Part shown: positions 33,169-42,472 of the stretch, piece by piece
Layout: each line of letters opens with the position of its first letter
Position numbering within the stretch: position 1 is the first letter of the stretch
Source: Marinomonas posidonica_A
GTDB taxonomy: Bacteria > Pseudomonadota > Gammaproteobacteria > Pseudomonadales > Marinomonadaceae
Assembly (NCBI RefSeq): GCF_043643765.1
Contig: NZ_JBHZSP010000003.1
Location: 1-64,000 of the forward strand
DNA: 64,000 nucleotides
Direction: 5' to 3'
Notes under the pieces: model-generated
What the model saw: the letters and a program-made list of their open reading frames with translations, nothing else
Database searches by the model: none
Told to the model about the DNA's origin: nothing
Translations under genes and position numbers: made by a program

Positions 33169-33969
33169 TTAACCTGTTTGCCCAGTCACACGCACACGTT
33201 TGGATTCTGCAGGACCGGCTTTGGCTTTCGCAGCAGCAATGCGTTCTTTCTCTTTTTCATCAAAGTAGTTCTTGCCTGCAATCAGTAAGCCTAATCCGAT
33301 AAAAGCACCCGGTGGTAAAATGGCAAATAAGACATTCGGGTAATTTTGGAAAACGGTAAGTTTCCAGTGCAGCGCCATGTCACCAAATAACAAATGCATG
33401 TCAGAGAAAAGTGTGCCTTGACCAATCAATTCACGCATGGCACCCAAAGCCACCAAAATCACCATGAACCCCAAGCCCATCATTAAACCGTCAATCGCCG
33501 ACGGCAAAATAGGGTTACGGCTGGCAAAGGCGTCAGCGCGACCTAGAATCGCGCAGTTGGTCACAATCAGAGGGATAAAGATGCCAAGGATCTGATACAG
33601 CTCATACGTATAAGCCTGCATGATGAGTTCGATGGAGGTGGTGAAAGAGGCAATGATCATCACGAAAGCCGGCAAACGAACGGCTTCAGAGACATAGTTA
33701 CGGATAATAGACACCGCGATGTTAGAACCGACCAACACCACCAGTGTGGCGAGGCCAAGTCCTAATGCGTTAACAACCGTACTAGTGACTGCCAACATGG
33801 GACATAAGCCAAGTAACTGTACTAAGGCTGGATTGTTCTTCCAGATACCGTTGTAGATAATCTCGGCATAATTTGCGGTTGGCTTTGCCTCAGCTGAATC
33901 TGTGCTTTGTGAACTAGGGTCTTGTACGTCGTCAGCGACGGCGGTTTGTGCGCTCATTTTCATCGTCAT
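33169..33969 (-). CDS. rsxE: Electron transport complex subunit RsxE/RnfE
   Basis: 266 aa, longer than the usual ~230. Six-helix RnfA/E-type membrane protein with NPALVQLLGLCPMLAVTST (conserved Cys) and IVTNCAILGRADAFASRN (second conserved Cys for the intramembrane cluster). Both ends are extended: ~33 polar N-terminal residues and a ~25-residue basic, alanine-rich C-tail. Part of the Na+-translocating ferredoxin:NAD oxidoreductase or SoxR-reducing complex. Confidence 0.95.
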   Translation of the reverse strand: MTMKMSAQTAVADDVQDPSSQSTDSAEAKPTANYAEIIYNGIWKNNPALVQLLGLCPMLAVTSTVVNALGLGLATLVVLVGSNIAVSIIRNYVSEAVRLPAFVMIIASFTTSIELIMQAYTYELYQILGIFIPLIVTNCAILGRADAFASRNPILPSAIDGLMMGLGFMVILVALGAMRELIGQGTLFSDMHLLFGDMALHWKLTVFQNYPNVLFAILPPGAFIGLGLLIAGKNYFDEKEKERIAAAKAKAGPAESKRVRVTGQTG

Positions 33970-33972
33970 TCA

Positions 33973-34590
33973 CTAACGCGCCAACAGCGCGTCCTTGTTT
34001 TGATCAAAGTACAAAAGGGTGTTTTTGACCGCTCGAACCACGGCTCTTGGCGTAATGGTCGCACCAGTAAATTGGTCAAAGTCACCACCGTCTTTCTTCA
34101 CCGCCCAGCCAGATAGCTGTGGGTTGCTTAAGGACTTATTGGCAAAGCTAAGGATCCAGTCGGATTTTTTTAAATCCACCTTATCGCCTAGGCCGGGTGT
34201 TTCTTTGTGACTGATGACACGACTACCGGTGACGACGCCATCACGGTTAATCGCCACCAGCATATCCAAATTACCATTGTAACCACGAGTGGCGGTGGTT
34301 TCGAAGATGATGCCAGTGACCTCACCGTCTTTACGGGCAATATGAATGTTAGTGCCAGTTTCACTGCCTAACAGAGGATCAACTGGTAAAGTGGCGGTGT
34401 CCTTGGTGAGATCGTTGTCATACAAATCAGCGGGCAAAATGTCATTAAAGGCAGAGATCTGCGCTTCAAGAATATTGTCCTTAATAGTGTGGTTTGTTAG
34501 TTGATGGGTTACGGCAATCAAGCCTGCGGTTAAGACAGCGTAAATGCCTAAGCCAAGACTGTTGCGTCGAATCGAAGCAAGGATTTCCAC
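33973..34590 (-). CDS. rsxG: Electron transport complex subunit RsxG/RnfG
   Basis: 205 aa. An N-terminal membrane anchor (SLGLGIYAVLTAGLIAVTHQ) and a periplasmic FMN-binding domain; the flavin is attached to the threonine of FTGATITPRAVVRAVK. GYNGNLDMLVAINRDG is the typical preceding block. It overlaps rsxD by one base and precedes rsxE by three. Confidence 0.96.
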   Translation of the reverse strand: MEILASIRRNSLGLGIYAVLTAGLIAVTHQLTNHTIKDNILEAQISAFNDILPADLYDNDLTKDTATLPVDPLLGSETGTNIHIARKDGEVTGIIFETTATRGYNGNLDMLVAINRDGVVTGSRVISHKETPGLGDKVDLKKSDWILSFANKSLSNPQLSGWAVKKDGGDFDQFTGATITPRAVVRAVKNTLLYFDQNKDALLAR

Positions 34591-35648
34591 TATTTGTCCT
34601 CCCCGAATTTTAGGCCTTTTTTGGCTTTGCTGTGACCGTAACTGCGTGGTTGTGTGTAGTAATCAATTAGCGGCGCAGCAAAGTTCATCAAGAGTACGCC
34701 AAATGCCACACCATCAGGGTAACCACCCCAAGTGCGAATAATGTAAATGAGAATGCCGATACCAAAGCCGTAAATCAGTTTGCCACGGTTGCTGGTGCAA
34801 GAAGATACAGGGTCAGTAGCAATGAAAAAAGCGCCAAACATGGCCGCACCTGTTGCCAAATGAAAGGCTGGGGAAGCAAAGTGACTTGGATCAATGGCAT
34901 AAAATACACCTGATAGAATGAATAGACCGGACAAAAAAGCCACTGGCGTGTGCCAAGTAATGATGCGCAACCAAAGTAGCCCTAAACCACCCATTAGGTA
35001 AGCAAGGTTGATCCACAGCCAAGCATTGACGCTGGCCGCTTGTAAGGCTGGAATGCTATTAAACGCAGCATCACTGTCGAGCAAATCTTTGTGCTTAAAG
35101 CCGTCTAGTGGTGTTGCCATGGTGTAGCCATCAATGCTAGGTAAATGATGGAAAATGGCTTGTAAGCTTTGTAAGAAAGACAGGGTGTCACTAGACGTCG
35201 TAAGGCTGGTGTGACCTAGCCACTGACTCATGGGCACAGGGAAGGATACCAGTACAATGGCGTAGCCAACCATGGCGGGATTGAATGGGTTATTCCCCAA
35301 ACCACCGTACAATTGTTTGGCGAAAATAATGGCAAAACCAACCGCGGTAACCGTGACCCACCAAGGCACCACAGGGGGAAGGGCAATGCCCAGCAATACC
35401 GCCGTTAATAAGGCACTGTAGTCTTTTAGAAAGAAGGCTACTGAGCGTTTACGGATCAACAGAATTAGCGCTTCACTGGCAAGTGCTGTTAAACAAGCAA
35501 TGATAATGTTGATCAGGGTGCCAAAACCAAACAACCAAGTCTGCACTAGGATGCCTGGCACGGTTGCCAAGATGACCATTTGCATCACCCAAGAAGTGCG
35601 ATGACCGGCACGTTGCGCATGGGGAGACGATATTCTCAATAATGCCAT
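34590..35648 (-). CDS. rsxD: Electron transport complex subunit RsxD/RnfD
   Basis: 352 aa, ten predicted helices of the NqrB/RnfD family. YTMATPLDGFK around residues 160-170 corresponds to the covalent-FMN region, and FFIATDPVSSCTSNRGKLIY is the conserved C-terminal block. One base separates it from rsxC and it overlaps rsxG by one base, so the operon is tightly coupled. Confidence 0.96.
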   Translation of the reverse strand: MALLRISSPHAQRAGHRTSWVMQMVILATVPGILVQTWLFGFGTLINIIIACLTALASEALILLIRKRSVAFFLKDYSALLTAVLLGIALPPVVPWWVTVTAVGFAIIFAKQLYGGLGNNPFNPAMVGYAIVLVSFPVPMSQWLGHTSLTTSSDTLSFLQSLQAIFHHLPSIDGYTMATPLDGFKHKDLLDSDAAFNSIPALQAASVNAWLWINLAYLMGGLGLLWLRIITWHTPVAFLSGLFILSGVFYAIDPSHFASPAFHLATGAAMFGAFFIATDPVSSCTSNRGKLIYGFGIGILIYIIRTWGGYPDGVAFGVLLMNFAAPLIDYYTQPRSYGHSKAKKGLKFGEDK

Positions 35649-38600
35649 TTATTGACTCTCTTGCTGTTTCATCAATTGCTCAAGCAAATGTTCCGCTTGC
35701 GCTTGCTTGTCTTTAAGTTGAGCGATTTCTATTTGAACTTGCTCTGCATTGTCTGGTTCCACGCCAAGTTTTTTCGCCAGTTTGTTGGCTTGGGCTTTAG
35801 CGAGTGCCGCGGCAATTTTTTGTTGTTTAATTTGCTCAGCCAAACTGGCTTGAGGCGCGTCGTCATTTGCTGGTTTGGTTGTCGATGCTTCGGTTTTGGC
35901 TGGATTCGACTGTTGCGCTTCGGCCGATTCTAATTGTGCCAATTTTTGTTGAGCTTCAAGCAATTTTTGTGGCCACTCAGACGCTTGGATTGCTTCGTCG
36001 CTCTTACCTTGCTCTTTCAATAGAGCAATGTTCTTTTCCGCTTTCTTGATACCGGCTTTGGCAATGGCGAGGTCAATCTTGCGCTTTTTGACATCGTCTG
36101 CATTAGTCGGAGCCGCTGACTGTGCTTGCGCCGCCGTCGATGTTTCCTTGGCTGAGGCCATTTCCACTGCTGGTGTTGCGGTTTCTAATTGTGCCAGTTT
36201 TTGCTGGGCATCGAGCAATTTCTGTGGCCACTCGGACGCTTGTATGTCGGCTTCGCTCTTACCTTGTTCTTTTAATAGGGCAAGGTTCTTTTCAGCCTTC
36301 TTGATACTGGCCTTGGCAATGGCAAGGTCCACTTTACGTTTTTTATCTCCGTCTGCTGTGCCGACACTGTTTTCCGCAGGTTTGGATGCCACGGTCGTTT
36401 TAGTTTGTGCATTCGGGTTGGCTAGGGCATGTTCCAATTCAGAGGCTCTTTGCTGAGCGTCTTTGAATTGCTGGCGTAAGGTGTCTAGCTCAGGCGCTTG
36501 CAGCTCTTCGGCTTTTTTCAAGGCCTTTTCCACTTTCTTCACAGCTGCTTTGGCAATGGCTGCGTCAATTTTGAGTTTTTTCAACTCATCGTTATTGGCC
36601 GTCGTTCCATCATTAGCTGGTTTGGTTGGCGCTGTATCAGTTGTTTGCGCTTGATCTAATTTGGCTTGAGCCGCTTTTTGCTGCGCTTCCAAGTCGGCCA
36701 CTTTTTGTTTCAAGTCTGCGTCATCAGGTACTTCAGCTAGCTGCTTTTGTGCTTTTTTCAGCTTCACGCCAGCGAGCGCTAGATCTACTTTCGCTTTTTT
36801 CAATTCATCGCTGTTAGTGCTTGCTGCTGCTTTTGGCGTCGTCTGAGCGGGTGCGGCACTTGTTGCTTGATCCAATTTGGCTTGAGCGGCTTTTTGCTGT
36901 GCTTCCAAGTCTGCGACTTTTTGTTTCAAATCCTCATCGTCTGGTGTTTCGTCCAATTGCTTTTGGGCTTTTTTCAGCTTCACGCCCACCAGAGCAAGAT
37001 CCACTTTGGCTTTTTTCAATTCATCGCTGGCACTGTCTTGTGCGGCTGGTGTTGGTTTAGCAACCGGTGCAGCCTCTGCAACCTTGGCCATTTGTGCTTC
37101 CAAGTCTTTCACTTGGTTCGCTTGGTCTGTCACTTGCAATTGTAAGCTGTTGATTTCTTCAACATGCTCGCTTTCTTGCGCGCTCAGTAATTGCTTCTCT
37201 AATTTCTTCAGTTTGGTTTTGGCAATGGCCAGATCCACTTTGAGCTTTTTGGCTTCGTCGTTTGTTGCAGGTGCCGCACTGGCCGCCGCTTTTGGTGCGA
37301 CTTTGCTGGCGTCTTTAGCTGGTGCCGGTTTTTGGCGTGCCAGACGTTTCGCTTCTTTCTCAGCCGCTTCCGCGTCTTGACGTGCTTTACGCGCTTCAAA
37401 GCGTTGCTTAGCCAGATCGGCTTTCACAGCGGATTCACGAGCTTCACGAATGGTACTCTTAGAGTGACGATAATACTGCACTAATGGGATGCTACTTGGG
37501 CAAACATAAGAGCAAGCACCACATTCTATGCAATCAAACAGATTATGATGCTCGGCTTTTTCGTGTTCTTGGCTTTTGCTGAACCAAAGCAATTGCTGTG
37601 GTAACAAGCTAACAGGGCAGGCTTGTTCACACATGCCACAACGAATGCAGGCTTGCTCTGGGGCTGGCGGCGGCAACTCTTCTTTGGTCGCAGCTAAAAT
37701 ACAGTTACTGGTTTTCACCACAGGTACTTGGGGAGAGTCTAGAGTAAAGCCCATCATAGGGCCGCCCATTACCAAGCGATGCAGTCTATTGTTTTGGGAT
37801 TCTGCGTATTCCAATAGGTGAGACACAGGTGTGCCCAATAATACTTCCACGTTTTGTGGTGCATTTAAGGCATCGCCCGTTAATGTGGTGAAACGAGAAA
37901 TTAGGGGTTTGCCCAAATAAACCGCATCGTGCACAGCCACACAAGTGCCGACGTTTTGGCACAAAATACCAATGTCCGCTGGGTGTTGGCCGCTCGGTAC
38001 TTCTTTGCCAGTAAGCAGTTGAATCAGCTGTTTTTCACCACCTGACGGGTACTTGGTTGGTACCACCGCCACTTTGATGGTGCTGTTACGCTCATTCAGT
38101 AAGTCATTCAGTAATTTGATGGCCGTTGGTTTGTTGTCTTCAATGCCGATCACGACTTGGCTGGCGTTGACTAGGTGTTGTAATACTTCGATGCCAAGAA
38201 TCAATTCCAGGGTTTTTTCGCGGATCAGCATATCATCTGCCGTGATGTAAGGTTCACATTCGGCAGCATTGATGATGAAGTGAGTCAAAGGAGATTTGTT
38301 GGCACCTTGCAGTTTGACTTGCGTAGGGAAGCCTGCGCCGCCCATGCCGACAATGCCCATTTCTGATAAATATGCCAACACATCGGTGCGGTTTTGGGTT
38401 TGCCAATCGACCAAAGGTTCGAGGGCCTGCCATTCTTCCAAACTGTCTGGTTGCAGAATGACACACAGGTCGCTCAAACCAGACGGATGAGCGATCAAGC
38501 GTTCTTCAATTGCGGTGATGGTGCCAGAAGTCGGCGCGTGTAAAAAACTGCTTAAGAAGCCATTGTTCATGGCAAGAGCTTGGCCTTTTAATACCCTATC

Positions 38601-38765
38601 ACCGGCTTTTACCATAGGTCGTGAACTCTGACCAATGTGTTGACCCAACGGCAAAATTAATTCGCTTGGTAGACTTGGACGTCCCAAAGGCAGTTGCAGT
38701 GATTGTGCCTTATTTTCTGGTGGGTGAATGCCGCCATGAAAAGAGAAAATATCAAACGCCTGCAT
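35649..38765 (-). CDS. rsxC: Electron transport complex subunit RsxC/RnfC with long repeat extension
   Basis: 1038 aa, much longer than the ~740 of E. coli. The first ~450 residues are standard: an N-terminal FHGGIHPPENK, NADH/FMN-site GMGGAGFPTQVKL, then two 4Fe-4S motifs CIRCGMCEQACPVSL and CIECGACSYVCPSSIP. From ~residue 480 to the end are about seven degenerate coiled-coil units, each built on KKxKVDLAIAKxxxKKxEK, separated by Ala/Pro/Thr linkers; copies are ~65-75 residues. Two neighbouring units are nearly identical (72-codon spacing at 36661/36877). Overlaps rsxB by one base. Confidence 0.95.
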   Translation of the reverse strand: MQAFDIFSFHGGIHPPENKAQSLQLPLGRPSLPSELILPLGQHIGQSSRPMVKAGDRVLKGQALAMNNGFLSSFLHAPTSGTITAIEERLIAHPSGLSDLCVILQPDSLEEWQALEPLVDWQTQNRTDVLAYLSEMGIVGMGGAGFPTQVKLQGANKSPLTHFIINAAECEPYITADDMLIREKTLELILGIEVLQHLVNASQVVIGIEDNKPTAIKLLNDLLNERNSTIKVAVVPTKYPSGGEKQLIQLLTGKEVPSGQHPADIGILCQNVGTCVAVHDAVYLGKPLISRFTTLTGDALNAPQNVEVLLGTPVSHLLEYAESQNNRLHRLVMGGPMMGFTLDSPQVPVVKTSNCILAATKEELPPPAPEQACIRCGMCEQACPVSLLPQQLLWFSKSQEHEKAEHHNLFDCIECGACSYVCPSSIPLVQYYRHSKSTIREARESAVKADLAKQRFEARKARQDAEAAEKEAKRLARQKPAPAKDASKVAPKAAASAAPATNDEAKKLKVDLAIAKTKLKKLEKQLLSAQESEHVEEINSLQLQVTDQANQVKDLEAQMAKVAEAAPVAKPTPAAQDSASDELKKAKVDLALVGVKLKKAQKQLDETPDDEDLKQKVADLEAQQKAAQAKLDQATSAAPAQTTPKAAASTNSDELKKAKVDLALAGVKLKKAQKQLAEVPDDADLKQKVADLEAQQKAAQAKLDQAQTTDTAPTKPANDGTTANNDELKKLKIDAAIAKAAVKKVEKALKKAEELQAPELDTLRQQFKDAQQRASELEHALANPNAQTKTTVASKPAENSVGTADGDKKRKVDLAIAKASIKKAEKNLALLKEQGKSEADIQASEWPQKLLDAQQKLAQLETATPAVEMASAKETSTAAQAQSAAPTNADDVKKRKIDLAIAKAGIKKAEKNIALLKEQGKSDEAIQASEWPQKLLEAQQKLAQLESAEAQQSNPAKTEASTTKPANDDAPQASLAEQIKQQKIAAALAKAQANKLAKKLGVEPDNAEQVQIEIAQLKDKQAQAEHLLEQLMKQQESQ

Positions 38766-39361
38766 TAGTGTGCGGCCTCCGTCTGACGATCTGTCACAAT
38801 AATATTTAACGAGGTGCTGGCCACGCCTTGAGGTTTATCCCAAGACCAAGTTTTAGTGTTTACGCCCACTTCCACCATATCAATACAATCTACCGGACAA
38901 GGCTCAACACATAGGTCGCAACCGGTACATTCATCTGAAATCACTGTATGCATTTGCTTTGCCGCACCCAAAATGGCGTCTACAGGGCACGCCTGAATAC
39001 ATTTGGTACAGCCAATGCATTCGTCTTCACGAATCACCGCGACGCGTTTGGCGCTTTCGGTGCCGTGATCACCATCTAAAGGTATGGCTTCTACATCGAG
39101 TAAATCGGCCAGCGCTTGAATCGTTGCTTGACCGCCAGGTGGGCAGTGATTGATGGCTTCGCCATTAGAGATGGCTTCGGCATAAGGTCGACAACCTGGG
39201 TGACCACATTGGCCACACTGAGTTTGGGGAAGCAAGGCATCGATTTGATCAACAATCGGATCGCCTTCCACGTGGAAGCGCACATTGGCATAACCTAAGA
39301 TACCGCCGAAGACTAAAGCTAATAATACTAGGATGCCGATGGCCAATAATACAGTCGTCAT
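38765..39361 (-). CDS. rsxB: Electron transport complex subunit RsxB/RnfB
   Basis: 198 aa. An N-terminal membrane helix (residues ~5-27), the four-cysteine CGQCGHPGCRPYAEAI motif, then two ferredoxin-like clusters CIGCTKCIQACPVDAI and CTGCDLCVEPCPVDCI. This is the ferredoxin-accepting subunit of the complex. Ten bases after rsxA. Confidence 0.96.
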   Translation of the reverse strand: MTTVLLAIGILVLLALVFGGILGYANVRFHVEGDPIVDQIDALLPQTQCGQCGHPGCRPYAEAISNGEAINHCPPGGQATIQALADLLDVEAIPLDGDHGTESAKRVAVIREDECIGCTKCIQACPVDAILGAAKQMHTVISDECTGCDLCVEPCPVDCIDMVEVGVNTKTWSWDKPQGVASTSLNIIVTDRQTEAAH

Positions 39362-39371
39362 GGTTTGGCTC

Positions 39372-39953
39372 CTAAATCTGTACCAAGGCGGTAAAGCCCA
39401 TGAAAGCCAAAGCCATTAAGCCTGCTGTGATCATGCCGATTGCTGAACCTTTAAACACCACAGGCACATCGGCCACATTGATGCGTTCACGCATGGCGGC
39501 AAACAATACTAGGACAAATGAGAAGCCAACCGCGGCACCGAAGCCATATAAAATGGATTCAACAAAGTTGTTTTGTTTGCTGATGTTTTGCAGCGCCACA
39601 CCCAATACTGCACAGTTGGTGGTAATCAAGGGTAGGAAAATTCCCAACACGCGGTACAACAAAGGACTGGTTTTGTGTACTACCATCTCAGTAAATTGCA
39701 CAACAACAGCAATCACCAAGATGAAGGAAATGGTTTGCAGATATTCCAAACCAAAGGGCTGCAATATGTAGGTAAACGTAAGATAACTGCACAGACTAGA
39801 AAGTGTCAGTACAAAGGTGGTGGCCATCGCCATACCAATAGAGGTTTCCAGTTTGCCAGACACACCCATGAAAGGGCAAAGTCCTAAAAACTGTACCAAG
39901 ACAAAATTGTTCACCAAAATGGTGCTGACTAGTATCAACAGATATTCAGTCAT
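39372..39953 (-). CDS. rsxA: Electron transport complex subunit RsxA/RnfA
   Basis: 193 aa, six helices. NNFVLVQFLGLCPFMGVSG and ITTNCAVLGVALQNISK carry the two conserved cysteines that, with those of RsxE, coordinate the membrane Fe-S cluster. First gene of the rsx operon; the promoter should lie in 39954-40190. Confidence 0.96.
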   Translation of the reverse strand: MTEYLLILVSTILVNNFVLVQFLGLCPFMGVSGKLETSIGMAMATTFVLTLSSLCSYLTFTYILQPFGLEYLQTISFILVIAVVVQFTEMVVHKTSPLLYRVLGIFLPLITTNCAVLGVALQNISKQNNFVESILYGFGAAVGFSFVLVLFAAMRERINVADVPVVFKGSAIGMITAGLMALAFMGFTALVQI

Positions 39954-40137
39954 CTCACGTCCAAAAAAAGGGTAAATTCATCGAAACTAATAGTGCTTGC
40001 CCGAGCACTTCCTGCGAGCGTAACTATACCAATCTGCTTATAACTAACAAAGCTAAAAATCCAGTATATATAGTCTGATTTAGTATATAGATAATAAGTT
40101 TCGATTATATAAGCTGGATTTATGTATCTATTACAAT

Positions 40138-40187
40138 GCTATTGTTTAACCTATTAAGAATCTTTCTCATCTAGGTTAAACAATAGC
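40138..40187. repeat. 16-bp perfect inverted repeat after metG
   Basis: GCTATTGTTTAACCTA (40138-40153) and its exact complement (40172-40187) with an 18-base spacer. It lies just after the metG stop on the minus strand and upstream of rsxA. No T run follows, so an operator or mRNA-end hairpin is as likely as a terminator. Confidence 0.55.
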
Positions 40188-40196
40188 AGATGGCGG

Positions 40197-42248
40197 CTAC
40201 ATGACGCGTTGGCCAGGTTTGGCGCCAGCGTGTGGTTCCAGTAGGTAAATTTCTTCACCACCAGGGCCTGCTGCTAATACCATGCCTTCAGATAAACCAA
40301 ACTTCATCTTACGCGGCGCTAAGTTTGCGACCATGACCGTATATTTGCCTTCTAAGTCTTCAGGCTTATAAGCTGATTTAATACCAGAGAAAACGGTGCG
40401 TGTTTCACCACCTATATCAAGAGTCAGTTTCAAAAGCTTGTTGGCTTTTTCTACATGCTCTGCTTTCGCAATCAAAGCAATGCGCAAATCCACTTTCGCG
40501 AAATCGTCAAAGTTAATTTCCTCAGCAATCGGCTCTTTGCTCAGTTCGGTTTCTTCCTTGTTGGTGTTTGACGATTCTTTCGACGCGGCTTCGGCTGCGG
40601 CTTCTACCTTGCCTTCTTCAATCATGTCATCGATCTGTTTTTGCTCAATACGCCCCATTAATGGCTTGAACTTATTGATCGAGTTGCCGAACAATAATGT
40701 CGTGCGGTTATCCCAAGTTAGCTCTTTATTCAAGAAGGCTTCGGCGTCAGCGATCATGTTTGGCATAACTGGTTTTAAATACGTCGCCAAAACGCTGAAT
40801 AGGTTGAGTGCAACGGTACAGACTTCTTGAACCTTAGGTAGCGTGGCTTCGTCTTTTGCCAATACCCAAGGGGCTTGATCAGCAATGTAAGTATTCGCTA
40901 CGTCAGCCAAACGCATGATTTCACGAACGGCTTTACCGTATTCGCGGCTTTCAAAATGGTCGGCAATTACATCGCCTGCATCAATGAAAGATTGAATCAT
41001 GTCATTTTCGCTGACCTCAGTAGCCAACTGACCATCAAACTTCTTAGTAATAAAGCTGGCGGTACGGCTGGCAATGTTAACGACTTTACCTACTACGTCA
41101 GAATTCACTCGTTGGATGAAATCTTCTAAATTTAAATCTATGTCATCGACACTGGCGTTAAGCTTGGCGGCAAAGTAGTAACGTAAGTATTGCGGATCCA
41201 AATGATTCAAGTAAGTACGTGCTTTAATAAAAGTACCACGTGACTTAGACATCTTAGTGCCGTTTACCGTGACATAGCCGTGGGCATTGACGCCAGTTGG
41301 CGTGCGGTATCCAGCACAATCCAACATGGCTGGCCAGAACAGGGCATGGAAGTTGATGATGTCTTTACCGATGAAGTGGTAAAGCTCAGCGTCTGAGTCT
41401 TTCGCCCAGTAATCATCGAAGTTTAACCCTTCCGTGCGATTACACAGATTCTGGAAACTCGCCATGTAACCGATCGGGGCGTCTAGCCATACGTAGAAAT
41501 ATTTGCCTGGAGCATCTGGAATTTCAAAACCAAAATAAGGCGCGTCACGGCTGATGTCCCATTCTTGTAACCCTGAATCTAACCACTCGGCCAGTTTGTT
41601 TGCCACTTGGTCTTGTAAGGTGCCACTGCGGGTCCATTTTGCCAAGAAATCTTGGAAGTCTGGCAGTTTGAAAAAGTAATGCTCAGACTCTTTTTCAATG
41701 GGGGTCGCACCGGAATACACCGAACGTGGATTGATCATTTCCATTGGCGTGTAAGTGGCTGAACACACTTCACAGTTGTCGCCGTATTGGTCTTCCGCTT
41801 TACACTTAGGGCATGTGCCTTTGATAAAGCGATCTGCTAGGAACATTTCTTTTTCTGGATCGTAAGCTTGCACGATGGAACGTACTGAGATTTTGCCGTT
41901 ATCACGCAGCGCTTTATAGATGCTGGTAGAAATGTCACGGTTTTCGTCTGAGTGAGTTGAATGGTAGTTGTCGTAACCAATCAAGAAATCATTGAAGTCT
42001 TTCATGTGCTCTTGGCGTACGCCTTCGATCAACTCTTCAGAAGTGATGCCATTTTGCTCCGCTTTAATCATGATGGCGGTGCCATGGGCGTCATCGGCAC
42101 AAACCGCAGTACACACGTGCCCACGCATTTTCTGAAAACGCACCCAGATGTCTGTTTGGATGTGTTCCAGCATGTGTCCTAAATGGATAGATCCATTTGC
42201 ATAAGGAAGGGCGCTGGTGACGAGTATTTTGCGTTGCGTTTGTGCCAT
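40197..42248 (-). CDS. metG: Methionyl-tRNA synthetase
   Basis: 683 aa class I synthetase of the E. coli type. HIGH-like motif HLGH in PYANGSIHLGHML, KMSKS in GTKMSKSRGTF, a zinc knuckle CPKCKAEDQYGDNCEVC (residues ~145-161) and a C-terminal OB-fold tRNA-binding domain (FAKVDLRIALIAKAEHVEKA). Charges tRNA-Met. Divergent from apbC, as in many gammaproteobacteria. Confidence 0.98.
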   Translation of the reverse strand: MAQTQRKILVTSALPYANGSIHLGHMLEHIQTDIWVRFQKMRGHVCTAVCADDAHGTAIMIKAEQNGITSEELIEGVRQEHMKDFNDFLIGYDNYHSTHSDENRDISTSIYKALRDNGKISVRSIVQAYDPEKEMFLADRFIKGTCPKCKAEDQYGDNCEVCSATYTPMEMINPRSVYSGATPIEKESEHYFFKLPDFQDFLAKWTRSGTLQDQVANKLAEWLDSGLQEWDISRDAPYFGFEIPDAPGKYFYVWLDAPIGYMASFQNLCNRTEGLNFDDYWAKDSDAELYHFIGKDIINFHALFWPAMLDCAGYRTPTGVNAHGYVTVNGTKMSKSRGTFIKARTYLNHLDPQYLRYYFAAKLNASVDDIDLNLEDFIQRVNSDVVGKVVNIASRTASFITKKFDGQLATEVSENDMIQSFIDAGDVIADHFESREYGKAVREIMRLADVANTYIADQAPWVLAKDEATLPKVQEVCTVALNLFSVLATYLKPVMPNMIADAEAFLNKELTWDNRTTLLFGNSINKFKPLMGRIEQKQIDDMIEEGKVEAAAEAASKESSNTNKEETELSKEPIAEEINFDDFAKVDLRIALIAKAEHVEKANKLLKLTLDIGGETRTVFSGIKSAYKPEDLEGKYTVMVANLAPRKMKFGLSEGMVLAAGPGGEEIYLLEPHAGAKPGQRVM

Positions 42249-42472
42249 TTTTGATAAGCCTACTGGATTAAAAAAGGTCGAATATTCTATCAGAATTTAG
42301 AGGTGGACGACGAAAAAAAGTCTCAGTCTAAATAAGGGATAGCATGTTGGAAGGCGACATTATAAGTCGCCACTTATTCAGTGCAAGTCTAAGCCTTGCT
42401 TTTCCACGATTTGCCCCCACATTGGCATCATCATATCCATTTATTCGCGCCGCTTGTTAACTAGGAGCCTAC

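Noticed and set aside
35652..37380. Several long + strand ORFs opposite rsxC (for example 36028-36456 and 37006-37380)
   Set aside because: They mirror the Ala/Lys repeat region of rsxC, are low complexity and lack ribosome sites. They are shadows.
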